A DNA stretch of 64,000 nt from Poa pratensis (lineage: Eukaryota > Streptophyta > Magnoliopsida > Poales > Poaceae): NCBI GenBank assembly GCA_947311845.1, contig CAMZMU010000075.1, forward strand, positions 19,443,366 to 19,507,365. The letters are read 5' to 3'. The notes beneath the pieces were generated by a model. It had not been told where the DNA came from. It searched no databases and was given only the letters and a program-made list of their open reading frames with translations. Both the position numbers and the translations under genes were made by a program. This document shows, piece by piece, positions 21,835-34,757 of this stretch; position 1 is the first letter of the stretch, and the number at the start of each line of letters is the position of its first letter.

Positions 21835-24800
21835 AGGGTTAACTACTCGCAAAATGGAAGGGCCAGGTTTTCTCAACGGGTTCAAAGGATCCACAAGGAA
21901 GAATTCGTGAGAAGAACAATTTATGTCACAAATATTGATCACACCGTATGACTGCTACTTACATGCAATAATTAACCTTTTGTGTAACATGTGTACTATA
22001 TGAAGTAATACGCCACTGTGTGATGTGACGGTTCAGTATCTGCAATAAAATTCCAGGTGACCGAGGAAATGCTGGCTGCACTCTTTGCGAGATGCGGAAT
22101 CGTATGTCTAAATCTCACCCATTTATACATGAACGATAGTTATATGCATACTTTCGAACCGATTTGTTATATTAGAAAAAAAATTAGTTTAGGATAATGT
22201 GCATGATTCATGCTCACCATTAGTTCTCGTTCAGCAGAATGTTTGCTAATATTACATAGATTTCTTTCATTTCACGTTCATAAATCCGTTCGGTGGTATG
22301 CGCACATGCATGCGAGTTGCATTTTACTATTAGTAATAATTTAATCATACCCTAGTAAAAGTATTTTGTTCCATTAGCATGTGTTAAGTACCAATTATTT
22401 TCCCTTGGTATACACTAAAAAATAAATATTATATGTGTGATAAAATTCAGACAACGAGAAATTTGGATAGAGCATGAAGTGCATGGTAGAAATGAAACTG
22501 GAAGAATAAGAGGATTATGCTTTAATGGGATATATTGGTGATTTCTTCTATATGTTTGAGGGAGTGATTTGGATAGATATGAAGTGAATAGGATTAAATA
22601 TCATCTGGACTATGAGATGATTTTATTGTGGCTGGTAACAGTTCTTTGCTGATGGTTAATTTTCGGTGAAGTGAAAATAGAAAAAATAGAATCTTTACTT
22701 TTTCTGATCAAAATGAATTATGGCGGGTTAGATATATTTACAAATATTTCTATTTGATAGATATAGAAAATCGAATTTTTCAATTGCATGAAAGTTCAAA
22801 ATATTGTATTCATATCTACTGGAGAGTAGAGCGTGTCTTGATAGCTAATGGACGTTCTCGTTGTGTGAAAACTTGCAATGCTATCATGTTTGGCGTTGGG
22901 AATAGCACGTTAGTTCTTAAGGGGAAAACTATGATCTGCATAAGTCAAAGAACGTAATAATGGGATAACTAAAGCGTTCATTGCAATTAAAAATATCATG
23001 CCCATCACTTTGACATGTATACCATTTGTGATATTGAGAGTATCTAAGATAAGCATCACATAAAATATTTTTTCTTTCGTCACCTACTTTACCTGGTTAA
23101 AACAAAAATTCTCCTGTATATTAGAGATCAACCGTGCACCTAGTCTCCATTGGATCCTAACATGCAACTAAACATATTACTTTGATTTATTGAAAAATGT
23201 AAAGCCCATTTTTTGGTCAGATCAACTAAACTAAGAATAAAGATGAACTATATGTAGATTGAAGTCCAGACCAAGACACTCTATGGTTTCGTTGTGAAAA
23301 TTTTAAATCATCTGTTAGGGGTGTAGCATCACTGAGTTCAGGAGGCAGAAAATATGAATATCCTCGGATAGGTTTTCTGATGATCAAATCATCTTTCCCC
23401 TTATCGTAGTGATATATGTGTGAGCACCGTTTGATGACGATATTTCTATCTTCATGCAGTTTTACAATAATATAACCAGTGTAATAGTTACCTAGCAGGG
23501 TACCACACAAAAAAATTTAGTAATGGTGATGTATCATTACTTTATTTGTGTGACTACAACATTGTTTACGGGTTGTTGACTGCCGTCTTTGTGGAGATCC
23601 CGCTTCTGGTTTTCGATTCGCATTTGTAGAGTTTCAGTATCAAGGTTAGTCACCATATTGCAATCTCAATGGTAATTTTCATCCGTAATGAACAAAGGAA
23701 GTTCATATAAGTTTTCTAAGGCCCAATGATGCACACATTTTCAGAGGACGCATTCGATGCATTGTATCTTGATGGGGTTACTATAGGCTTTTGCCCTCTA
23801 AAGCTAGCGCCTTCTAGGACAGCAATCATGCCTATCAAACATTCATTTCTTCCTCAGGTCAGCCTAACAGTAAAACCCCTTTATTGTTAAGTGTCTTTTA
23901 GATGGCTATACGTCATGTAACAAAATGTTCAATGTTTCTGCAGTCTGAAGAAGAAAAGGAGAGGTCCTTAAGGACAGCCTATTGCACTAATATTCAAAAG
24001 ACGGTATGCAGAACCAGAAGGATACTTTTGCACATGTTCTTTCTAGACGTTAAAAGGTTTCGTTTAAACATTTCATGTACAGGTCACTCCGGCTGATCTA
24101 AAAAAGTTGTGCCAAAAATATTTTGGCTTGGTAAGATCTGATAACAAGATCATATGACAGTTTTGGTTAGTCTTCATTTTTTGCAAAGGAAAAGCAGTTA
24201 TAATACATTTTTATCGTTGTTTCATTGGATTATAGGTTTCTTGTGTAAGGCTTCTGGGTCATAACAACCATGCCACTCAGATAGCTTTTGTTGAGTTTAC
24301 GGAGGTGATAATCTCAATATCTCAAATCCGTTGCATCTATTATTTTATTTCCTTATTTTACTTTATCAAGATTGTAGGTTTATCCATATGCTTATGCTTA
24401 TCATGTTGACACTACACTCCTTGTGTATAAACCATTCAGTTATATATCGATCCTGCACATATATCATGTACTATTAACTTAAAACCTAATTACTGCAACA
24501 GTAGTTCATGATCTTCTATTATTTTTGTCGTGTTGATAATCACACAGATACATTGAATACCGCTGATCAATATTTTTTCTATTACGTTTATCTGTTACAA
24601 GATCTTTCCAAGATCTTTCTGAGAGTTTTTACCTAGAATAAAACGTTTGCTCCTCTATGTTGACCAGAAAAATGTTTATGCATGAGACAATCCTTGATGT
24701 CTTGCACGATGTTAAAACTAATTATCTTGAAAGGTAACATTATTTTGTGTACATTGCAGGCTACTGGCGCTTTTGTTGCTTTGAGCTCCAGCGGCATATA

Positions 24801-25009
24801 TGCGGAAGGCCTTCCTATGAGGTTTGATAACTCTCAGCTTCTAACTGCACACTTTTTCAAGTCAATCAAGCTAGGCCAAATAATTGTTACTTACACTTTT
24901 CAGGGTCAGCCCGTCAAAGACACCAATCAGGGCCAGCATTTACGATAAGCCACGACGTGAGACAACTGACCGTCCGGTGGCTCTCTCAGTTGGCATGTCT
25001 AATATATAG
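21835..25009 (+). pseudogene. CID-type PABP-interacting protein, copy B, lacking exon 1
   Basis: Exons equivalent to 2-10 of copy A are at 21835-21945, 22057-22101, 23572-23644, 23745-23857, 23944-24003, 24083-24130, 24236-24304, 24760-24821 and 24904-25009. The exon frames are all still open and end at the same TAG. RNP motifs of both RRMs and VSPSKTPIR are present. Two lesions stand out: the PAM2-coding exon 1 with its promoter is deleted, and the acceptor before exon 4 reads ACGG instead of ACAG (23570-23571). Without PAM2 any product could not bind PABP in the usual way. The well-kept reading frames suggest loss of function was recent, or that expression from another start persisted for a time. 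Confidence 0.85.
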
Positions 25010-25797
25010 ATAGATGTGTTGCGTCATGAGCCTTAGGTCGGCTCGTCAAGTAGTCTTGAGGCGGTCGATGCAGACATGTGAATGGTAGTTTAAGACTCTG
25101 TTGTTCATATCATAATCTCCATCGAATATTGTTGCATGGAGAGCAAATGTCAGACTATCGAACATTATTTCCTTGATGTATATGTTGTTTCCCTGGTTGT
25201 GTTTTATTTTGCTACTAATATCCCCGTGGTAGCGTGTCGTTCGCTGTCTACCTATCCAACTGTAGGTTCTCACCTCAAAACCGTGTCGCGAGATTACAAT
25301 TGGCTAGTAAGTGTATAAGTGTTGAGATCAACATGGTCAAACAAGTCATGTCAAGTCAAGTATAAGTTCTAAATCATGATCAGCAAGTCAAATAAAGGTC
25401 TGAAAAAAAGAAGTCAAAGATAAGGAAGAACAACAATATGGAGGGATATGTGGGCAGTCCACCATAACCACAAGGCCACACAAACGGATAAAATATAAAC
25501 TAGCAGCAATTTTCCATAGCGGGCAGCAACCACCCGTGTCATCGCTTGGCAGCACATGAACTACGAAAATGGTTCCAAAAGATATGCCTTCAAGAAGAAA
25601 ATGACGTACAAGCGCCACCTTTGCCGAATCAAGCCTCTGAAGGCTCGGACATGGGTTTTTACCCTCAGAACAAAGTCTGAGCTATCCAAACAATGCCCTC
25701 GACAGGTAACGGTGCGAAAACACCATCATTGTTACGTAGTTAAGGCTAAAGCTGTGTGCATCACTCTGATGCAGAGGCTGGTGATACTCTAGAAAAT
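25010..25797 (+). other. Non-coding DNA downstream of copy B
   Basis: It aligns with 14814-15530 and 57347-58120. It contains a 78-codon frame (25556-25792) with an RIKPLKARTWVFTL stretch; a related peptide can be read in module 4 (57808-58092, QMKARSWVFTLKIKSQL). No known domain. The block ends at the breakpoint with module 3. Confidence 0.5.
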
Positions 25798-26429
25798 AAG
25801 TAGTAATCCTTTCCTCGGTATACTCTAAAAACTAAATATTATATATGTGATAAAATTCATACAATGGAAAATTTGGATGGAGCTTGAAGTGCATGGTAGA
25901 AATTAAACCGGTAGAATAAGAGGATTATGCTTTAATGGGATAGATTGGTGATTTCTTCTATATTGTTTGAGGGAGTGATTTAGATAGATATGAACTGACT
26001 AGGATTAAATATCATCTGGACTATGAGATGATTTTATTGTGACTGGTAACAGTTCTTTGCTGATTATCTATTCTGGGTGAAGTGAAAATAGAAAATTAGA
26101 AAATTTAGTTTTTCTCATCAAAATGAATTATGACGGGTCAGAAATATTTTAAAAAAAATCTATTTTGATAGATATAGAAAATCGTTCAATTGCATGAAAG
26201 TTCAATATATTGTATCCATATCTATTGGAGATTAGAGAGTGTGTTGATAGCTAATGAATGTTCTCGTTGTGTGAAAATTTGCAATGTTATCATATTTGAA
26301 CTTGGGAATAGCACCTGAGTTCTTAAGGGAAAACTATGATCTGCATAAATTGAAGAACGCAATCATAGGTAAATAAAGTAGTTGTTATATATCATTACTC
26401 TATTAGTGGGACTACAACATTGTTTACAG

Positions 26430-28676
26430 GTTGTTGACTGTCGTCTTTGTGAAGATCCCGCTTCAGGTTTTCGATTCGCATTCGTCGAGTTTCAGTACCA
26501 AGGTTAGTCAAAATATTGCAATCTCAATAGTAATGTTCATCTGCAATGAACAAAGTGAAGTTCACATAAGTTTTCTAAGGCCCAATGGTGCACACATTTT
26601 CAAAGGACGCATTGTATGCATTGTATCTTGAGGGGGTTACAATAGGCCTTTGCCCCGTAAAGCTAGCGCCTTCTAGAACGGCAATCATGCCTATCAAACA
26701 TTCATTTCTTTCTCAAGTCTGCCTACCAGTAAAACCCAATTATTGTTAAGTGTCTGTTAGATGGCTATACGTCATGTAACAAAATTCTCAGTGTTTCTGT
26801 AGTCCGAAGAAGAAAAAGGAGAGGTCCTTAAGGACAGTCTATTGCACTAATATCCAAAAGATGGTATGCATAACCAAAAGGATACTTTTGCACATGTTCT
26901 TTCTAAATGTTAATTGTTTCTTTTAAACATTTCATGTATAGGTCACTCCGGCTGATCTAAAAAAGTTCTGCCAAAAATATTTTGGCTTGGTAAGATCTCA
27001 TAACAAGATCATATAACAGTTGTGGTTAGCCTTTTTTTTTGCAAAGGAAAAACAGTTATAATACATTTTTTATCGTTGTTTCAATGGATTATAGGTTTCC
27101 CTTGTAAGGCTTCTAGGTCATGACTCACGGTGGGCATAAAACCCGAAACCCGAAGCACGAACCCGAAAAATCCGAGCCCGAACCCGTATAGCCCGAACCC
27201 GACAAGCCCGAACACAATTACGGGTGGCAAATCTAGAAACCCGAAATTTATTAGGTAAATTCGGGTTTGTACTCCCGGTACCCGATCAGCCCGATTAACC
27301 CGAAATAAATAAAGTCCAGTGCTTGTAGCCTCGTAGGTAACGTAACAGCACATAAAGTAGTTCCACTGCGAGGCCCAAAGCATCCAGCCATCCACTAACT
27401 ATGTACACGTACGCACTCACACGGCACGCGGGATCGATCCAATCTGGCTCCATCTAAAAAGATAACTCGATCTGCTAGCTAGCTTCTCCACCTTCTGATC
27501 TCTCTCATGCGCAGCTCGCATCTCACCTCTCTCATGCGCAGGGGCGTAGCTCGCATCCCCGCACGGCGCACATCCTCATCGGCTCCAACTCCGGCAGTCG
27601 TTGCCGCCTGCGCTGTCCGCCGAGCTGGTCCCCAATGACTACTCATCTTCTTCCCCGTGTAGCCCGCATGGCTGGCCGACGCTACGCTCGTGACAGCGCT
27701 ACCGCCGGCGACCGGCCGCGGCTTCCCCACGCAGCCTGTAGCCGCTTTTGCCACTGGAGATTCTTGCCTGAGATTCGCCGCACAGCGCTCTGTTCGGGTA
27801 AATCGGGAAAACCCGAACCCGAAATGTCGGGTTTAGAATATTTTGCTGAAATTACGGGTGTCAGATCTGAAAACCCGAATTAGAAAAAACCCGAAATACC
27901 CGACCCGAAATTTCGGGTAAACCCGAACGCCCACCCTGCATGACAACCATGCCACTCAGATAGCTTTTGATAAGTTTACGGAGGTGATAATCTCAATATC
28001 TCAAATTGGTTGCATCTCTTATTTTATTTCCTTATTTTACTTTATCAAGATTGTAGGTTAATCCATATGCTTATGCTTATCATGTTGACACTACCCTTCC
28101 GTGTGTATAAACCATTAGATTATATATTCTGCACATATATCTGTACTATTAACTTAAACCTAATTACTGCAACGACTAGTTCATGATATACTATTATTTT
28201 TGTCATGTTGATAATAACACAGATACATTGAATACCGCGGGCTCTTATGACTGAACCGATCAATATTATTTCTATTAAATTTATCTATCGGAAGATATAT
28301 CCAAGACCTTTTAGGGTTTTCTACCTAGAATAATTTTTTTGTCCCTTCTATGCTGACCAGAAAAAATGTTTATGCATGAGGCAATCCTGGATGTATTGCG
28401 CGATGTTAAAACTAATTATCCTGAAAGGTAACATTAATTTGTGTACATTGCAGGCTACTGGCGCTATTGTTGCTTTGAGATCCAGCGACATATATGCGAA
28501 AGGCCTTCCTATGAGGTTTGATAACTCTCATTTTCAAACTGCCCAAATAATTGTTACTTACATTTTTTAGGGTCAGCCCATCAAACACACCAATCAGGGC
28601 CAGCATTTAGGATAAGCCACGGTGTGAGACAACTGACCTTCTGGTGGCTCCCTCAGTTGACGTGTCTAATATATAG
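26430..28676 (+). pseudogene. CID-type PABP-interacting protein, copy C, degenerate 3' part
   Basis: Remnants of exons 4-10 lie at 26430-26502, 26604-26716, 26803-26863, 26942-26989, 27095-27125 plus 27939-27983 (exon 8 split), 28454-28515 and 28571-28676. Lesions: acceptor before exon 5 is CAA instead of CAG; the last base of exon 5 is changed; exon 6 has one extra A in its A-run (frameshift); exon 8 is split by an 813 bp hAT-like element; exon 10 has TAC changed to TAG after ASI, removing the C-terminus. RRM-coding blocks remain recognisable. A clear pseudogene. Confidence 0.9.
27126..27938. mobile_element. hAT-like miniature element in exon 8 of copy C
   Basis: The ends are inverted: CACGGTGGGC on the left and GCCCACCCTG on the right, both followed inwards by dense AAACCCGAA / TTCGGGTTT repeats. 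CATGAC occurs on both sides (27119-27124 and 27939-27944), consistent with a decayed 8-bp duplication; copies A, B and D have the uninterrupted site GGGTCATGACAACCATGC or a close variant. No transposase. The GC-rich middle (about 27480-27780) has open frames on both strands and could be a captured gene piece, but I do not recognise it. Confidence 0.75.
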
Positions 28677-29444
28677 ATAGATGTGTTGCCAAATGTTGAG
28701 GCGGTTTATGCAGGCATGTGAATGGTAGTTCAAGACTCTGTTGTCCATATCATAATCTCCATAGACTGTTGTTGCACAGAGAGCAAATGTCAGACTATCG
28801 AAACATTAATTCCTTGATTTATATTGTTTCTCTGGTTTTATTTTATTCTGCTACAAATATCCCCGGGGTAGTGTGTAGTTCGTTGTCTATCTATCCAACT
28901 GTAGATTCAATTCGAAGACATGTCGCGGGATTTTAGTTGGTTAGTAAGTTTACAAGTGTTGTGATCAACATGGTCAAACAAGTAAAGTCTAGTCTAAGTT
29001 CAAAATCATGATCAACAAGTAAAATAAAAGGTCAAGAAAAAAGTCAAAAGATGAAAGATGATGACCCGAGAGAAGGAAGAACAACGAGATGGAGGGATAC
29101 GTGGATAGTCCACCATAACCACAAGGCCACCAACTCTAGACGAATCCACCACACACCTTTACATCATGCCAACAAGGCCTCGCGCACTGCCACGATCTAT
29201 CATCGCCAACACATAAGCCAGGGACTTAACGAACGAGGTGTCGTATCACGTGTGAATACGAATCCACGACCGGAGTAGCCGAGCCACCGATCAGCATCGT
29301 TGAACTACTATCATGCAATGGCTCCTTCAAGCCATACCACTGTCATTGATCTCCTCTACCTACTGGCGATGCGCTTCACACTGCCGTCACAACCGACCAG
29401 TGCCCTCCAAGCATGCCTCTTTACATCCACCGCAAGTAGCACGA
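28677..29444 (+). other. Non-coding DNA downstream of copy C
   Basis: It aligns with 14814-16190 and 57347-58650, with an internal deletion that removes the KARSWVFTL segment (junction near 29130). No gene seen. Confidence 0.6.
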
Positions 29445-29523
29445 CACTAGTAGGAAAAAGCCTTACAGTGGCGCGCCGATTTCACCTTTAGTGGCGCGTT
29501 TTCAACACGCCACTTTTTATGCG
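29445..29523. mobile_element. Left end of CACTA element 1, interrupted
   Basis: It starts CACTAGTAGGAAAAAGCC followed by repeats of the GTGGCGCG type. It is cut at 29523 by the Gypsy insertion and resumes at 39842 (CCACTTCTAACACG), giving a continuous run of GCGCCAC repeats when the Gypsy is removed. Its right end was not found and may be lost. Confidence 0.8.
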
Positions 29524-30999
29524 TGATGACCCACAAGTATAGGGGGTGTATCGTAGTACTTTCGATAAATAAGAGTGTCAAACCCAACGAGGAGCAGGAG
29601 GTGTTGGCAAGTAGTTTCACACAAGGTTTCACTGCAAATACTAACAGACAAGTTTTTATGGGTTTTTGTAATAGCAAATAAATAAAGTGCGAGTAAATAA
29701 AAGAGAGCGATAATATTTGCAGCAAGTGGCCCAATCCTTTTTAGCACAAAGGACAAGCTGGTGGTGTTACTTATGATGGCTAAAACGTTCCTGAGGACAC
29801 ACGGGAATTTCGTCTAGTCACTTTCGCTTCATACCACTGATTAGTCTTCAATGTTTTGATAAGTGTTCTATGGGTGAACCTATGCTAATGCACCGCCCTT
29901 ACTTGGACCAGTACACACTTCTGATGAAACTTTCTTACAAGCATCCGCAAATGTAAGAAAGTATTTAAGAATTAACTAACCACAACCTTAAACTCTGAGA
30001 TCCTACGCTCCCTTATGCAATCGCTTACCGACGGCGGTTTAGGTTTATATCGCTCCGGCAACCCCACAATAAGTAAACTAAATACACAATGCATTCTTCT
30101 AGGCCCATAAAGGCAAAGTAGGACACAACTTAAATATCAAACCATTAAATACTACTCAACATAATTCCACTACTAGTGCCAAGACTTCTCCCATGTCCTC
30201 AAGAACTAAACGAACTACTCACGAGACATCATTTGGAACATGATCAGAGGTGATAAAGTGATGAACAATATTCTGGACATAAAAGTAATTCACCGATAAA
30301 ACTCAATAGCATAAACTATGACAAGTAATCAACACCAGAAAAGTAATCCCAATAAACTACACAAGGAGGAACCCTAGATGTCTCAGCGGAACGAAGTGGA
30401 GCGACGGTGATGATGGTGCTGGCGGTGGAGATGGTGTGGATGATGTTCCCGATGAAGCCCGTGGTGATGACGATGGCGATGGCGACGATTTCCCCCCTCT
30501 GGGAAGGAATTTCCTCGACAGATTTCTCCCTGTCGGAGAGCTTTTTCTCTCTCTGTGGTTTCCGCCCCCGAGGCGGCGGCGGAATATTTCTTCGAAGCAT
30601 CCCCCTTAATTTTTAGGTCAGACGAATGATATATGTGAGAGGGGAGAGCCGGAGGCGGCACAGGACCGCTAGGTGGGCCCCAGGCACGGTCCAGGGGTTG
30701 ACCACGTCTTGGTGGCGTCTGGCCACTCTGTGGCCCCCCTCTGGTTCCTCTTCTGGCTCCGTCCATCTTCTGACGAAATAGTAATCTCCAAATTTTTTCG
30801 GAATTTTTGGAGTTGCAGAAGTATAGTATCTTGACGGTGCTTTTTCTAGCTGATTCTAGGCTCCGGCAGTTTGTTCCTCAATAATCGTCAAACATGCAAA
30901 ATAAGATAACATAACATAAGTATTGCACTCTAATATGAAATATATCGATGTATAACAGTAAATTATGATACAAAATAGTGATGCAAAATGGACGTATCA
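29524..30999 (-). repeat. 3' LTR of the Gypsy element
   Basis: It runs from TGATGACCCACAAG to GGACGTATCA, 1476 bp. The polypurine tract (TAAGCTTGGGGGAGT on the minus strand) is at 31000-31014. Open frames in the GC-rich part (30316-30766) recur in all LTRs of this family and are not genes. Confidence 0.9.
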
Positions 31000-31014
31000 A
31001 CTCCCCCAAGCTTA

Positions 31015-32695
31015 GACCTCGCTTGTCCCCAAGCGAAAACTGAGCTCCGTAAACATGACCACAGGTTTATGGAGTGAAAGTGTCGATAATAAAGAATACG
31101 AACATCAGCATCACTTAATTAACAAGCATTCTTGTATCTGACACAATAATTAATCTCATGAAACTTAACTTGAAATAAAAGCAGATGAACATGCATATCA
31201 AAGTGAATCAAGGAAAACTTCTTGAGTTGTGGCAACTATGTTCTTGGTCGGAGAACGATCATCATCTCATACTTTTTATAATATCAAAGGAATCTTTAAA
31301 TAATAGTTATTACTTAGCAGGTGCCACAAGTTTTAATAAGCTAAAAATATTTACCATGCGTCGTGACCCTCTAGAGTTGTGTTCCTGCAATTAGAATTAG
31401 AATTCCAACGAGTGGAAAGATACAACTTACAATGAAACATAATTAAGCATATTGCTACTGTATATTGATTGTATCACACAACACTAAATGCTTACTTGTG
31501 GAGAATAAGGAAGATAGGTATACTGACTCAACATAAAAGTAAAAGTAGGCCCTTCGCAGAGGGAAGCAGGGATTAAGTCATGTGCTAGAGCTTTTTGAGT
31601 TTTGTAAACAAGAATGAAAATTGTTTTTAAGAGGTGGTTGTCTACGTCAACGAATGGCAATAGAGTTCTTAATATCTTCCATACCAAATAAGTTTTAAGA
31701 GCGGTTCCGAGATATATACTTTTTTTTTGACACTCCTCCCCACCTTTGCTTACACAAGCCATGGCTAACCGAATCCTCGGGTGCCTTCCATCAATCACAT
31801 ATCCATGGAGGAGTGTCTATTTTTTATTTCTGATATTGGACTAACCAGCAATGTGCAAATTTTTGACGAGCAGATGAAGCATGCAAGTCATATAAACATT
31901 ATTTGGTATGGAAAATAATAGACCCAAGTACTACTTCCTCATGAGCTGAAAACAATGACACAAATCGAGTATTTTGAATATTTTAAAGGTAGCACATGAC
32001 TAATTTACTTGGAGTAGCAATGAAATACCACATGTAGGAAGTTATGGTGGACACTTGGGAAGGTTTTGGCTCAAGGTTTTGGATGCACGAGAAGCATTCT
32101 CTCAATGCAAGGCTTTAGGCTAGAAAGGCTTTTAGCAAACACAAGAGTTGAGAGATACAACCGAATATATAGAGCAACTATATAAATCATGAATTGTACA
32201 TTGTTCCCCTAGTCAGTCATCAAATTCAAATTGCAAGGATACAACGCTAGAGGGCTAACAAGCATGACAAAGTATCCAATACACTATTTTGCAAGCTATC
32301 TTTCTTCTCTACTCTAAATGTCAAGGTGTTGCCATTATGACCAGTGCTAAGTTTGCCACAACTCAAAAGGATTTACTTGCTACAATCAATGTAAGACAAC
32401 ACTTCTCTCAAGATCGGCACATAAAAGAGATTGCAATGCTAAAATAAAAGGTTCAGAAAAATAAGTAAACACTTCTCATTAATATTCCATCATAGACAAA
32501 CTCACACCAATGGATACAAAGATAACTCACTAAAGGAACGATACTTCCACATTGCAAACTATTTCATACGATAACTTCTCTACTCATGATATGACACTCT
32601 ACTAAAAATATAAAAGATAAAAGATAATGATGATGATACCGGGGCACTCCCCCAAGCTTGGAACAAGCCAAGGGAGTGCCATTACCCATGACGAA
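31015..32695 (-). other. Non-coding 3' region of the Gypsy element
   Basis: No open frame of note. The same DNA is found in opposite orientation at about 42194-43885 in the truncated Gypsy copy, which confirms it is part of the element. Confidence 0.8.
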
Positions 32696-33192
32696 TTACT
32701 CCTTAGGTGGTGTACATATCTCCTCTTCTTTATCATCACTCTTCCATGGCAAAGGTTTCCCATCGATAAGGGACATCTCGGTTTCTAACATCCTGAAACT
32801 TGCAGCAGAACTAATACATTTAAATCTAACCTCATACTCACAGCTCTAATTGTGTAGTCATAAATCTGGCTTGCAGTTGTGTTGTCTCTTTGCATAAGAA
32901 TAGGATGTCCTCCTTCAGCTCTTTGGTTCCTTCTTGTGCTCAGCAATAAGTTCGGAGATGATGCGGTGATTTGCATCAACCCCTCGTACACCATCTCCTT
33001 GCACTCGAAAACCTCATGTTCAACTTCTTCAAGCCTAGCCTTCATGTCCCCCTCCTTCTTTGGCCCTTGCAGATCTTGCACCTAGGAACTCCCTCCTTCA
33101 GTGTATGATCTTCGGATCATCTTCACTTCATTGAGATAGGGATTGACTACGTTCTTGAGGAATCCATTCTTGGAAGACTCCGGCAAAGACAT
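32696..33192 (-). pseudogene. Gypsy post-integrase coiled-coil ORF, broken
   Basis: On the minus strand an ATG (33190-33192) opens MSLPESSKNGFLKNVVN, then frame shifts lead to KARLEEVEHEVFECKEM, a charged, heptad-like segment. The sister copy at 41686-42193 shows the same protein with a longer coiled-coil half ending DGKPLPWKSDDKEQ. It lies after integrase, where some plant Gypsy lineages carry an extra ORF. I cannot assign a function; no membrane segment is evident in the coiled-coil half. Confidence 0.6.
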
Positions 33193-33524
33193 GGCGGCTA
33201 GGGTTTGGATGTAAAGACCTGAACAGAACAGTTCGAAAACGAAAATGTCGAAAACGCGAGATACAGACCGCGAGAGATCCGTGTAAATATATAGCAAAAA
33301 AATTCTGAATAAAAGGAAGGCGACAGACAAGGCGGAGTCGGAGACGAGCTCCAGGGGCGCCAGGTGGGCCCCAGGCGCGGCCCAAGGTGGACCGGCCAGG
33401 TGCCACCTGGGCACCCTGGTGTCCGACTCCGTCTCTTCTTTGACTCTAATTTCTTATATTTCCTAAAAACGACGAATATATTTTTCTGGAATTTTCGAGG
33501 AGATTTACTTACTAGAGTTGATAC

Positions 33525-34757
33525 CTACTCTGATTCTGGCTCTGGATTCTTCCGGTATTCATTCTTGATGAATTCTTCCGGAGTCACCACTTGTATTATA
33601 TCAACATCCTTTTCAAGAGGGTCTCTAGAAATATAAGCTGAGTCTTTGACCATTGACCACTTGTGGTTTATCTCCGCCAATGAATTAATTTTGATAGCAC
33701 CGGAGCGATAAACCTCTTCGATAATGAAAGGTCCTTCCCATTTGGATAGGAGTTTTCCTGCAAAAAATCTGAGACGAGACCTATACAACAACACTTTATC
33801 TCCAACATTAAATTCTCTTTTCAAAATTCTTTTATCATGCCACCTCTTAACTTTTCTTTAAATAACTTGGCATTTTCATAAGCTTCACTCTCCATTCATC
33901 CAGAGAACTCATTTCAAGCATCTTTTCTCACCGCAAGTTTAAAATCATCATTAAGTTCTTTAGTTGCCCAATAAGCTTTATGTTCTAATTAAAGAGGCAA
34001 GTGAAAGCTTTTCCGTAAACCATTTTATAAGGAGACATGCCCATAGGATTTTTATAAGCAGTTCTATAAGCCCACAAAGCATCATTAAGTTTCTTAGACC
34101 AATTCTTTCTAGATTTATTAACGGTCTTTTGCAAGATCAACTTAATCTCCCTATTAGTTAATTCTACTTGGCCACTTGTTTGAGGATGATAAGGTGAAGA
34201 CACTCTATGATTAACATCATATTTAGCAAGAGTTTTTCTAAAAGCACCATGAATAAAATGAGAACCTCCATCAGTCATAAGGTGTAGGTACACCAAACCT
34301 AGGAAAGATAATGTCTTTAAGCATTTTCAAAGAAGTTTTATGATCAACACTAGGAGTTGGTATAGCTTCTACCCATTAGTGACATAATCAACGACAACAA
34401 GTATATGAGTATTACCATGCGAACTAGGAAAAGACCCATAAAGTCAAATCCCCAACAATCAAAAGGTTCAATAACAAGAGAATAATTCATAGGCATTTCA
34501 TTGCATCTACTAATATTACCAACTCTTTGACATTCATTGCAAGATAAAATAAATTTCCTCACATCTTTAAAAAGAGTAGGCCAATAAAAACCTGATTGTA
34601 GCACCTTGTGTGCGGTCCTGTCTCCAGCATGATGTCCGCGTAAGGACTACTATGACATTTGTTCAATATTTCTCTTTGTTCGTGCTGGGAACACAACGTC
34701 TGATAATACCATCAACTCCTTCTTTATATAAATGTGGGTCATCCCAAAAATAATACC
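33525..34757 (-). pseudogene. Gypsy integrase, frameshifted
   Basis: Three minus-strand pieces together cover integrase. 34350-34604 has the HHCC-region end (CNECQRVGNIS) and the start of the catalytic core (FDCWGFDFMG). 33985-34296 has the later core ([46 protein letters not shown]). 33525-33824 has the C-terminal part (FNVGDKVLLYRSRL, GKLLSKWEGPF). Frame breaks separate the pieces, so it is inactive. Confidence 0.88.

Larger units (their letters stand above)
17423..25797 (+). repeat. Segmental duplication module 2 (carries CID copy B)
   Basis: The module starts at AAGGCGGTGTCACGAC, the same point where the LTR in module 1 ends, and follows module 1 through the upstream non-coding blocks, telobox repeat, CID gene and downstream DNA. 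It lacks the solo LTR, hAT and CACTA insertions of module 1, so it provides their empty sites. It stops at about 25797, where sequence switches abruptly to CID intron 3 of module 3. Confidence 0.85.
25798..29444 (+). repeat. Segmental duplication module 3 (carries CID copy C), 5'-truncated
   Basis: It begins inside CID intron 3 (TTTCCTCGGTATACTCT matches about 22400 in copy B) directly after downstream DNA of module 2, and ends where the CACTA nest starts at 29445. Promoter and exons 1-3 are absent. Confidence 0.8.

Noticed and set aside
30316..30766. Minus-strand frames of 94-127 codons
   Set aside because: They recur at the same place in the other LTRs of the family (39155-39636, 44003-44541) and are LTR sequence.
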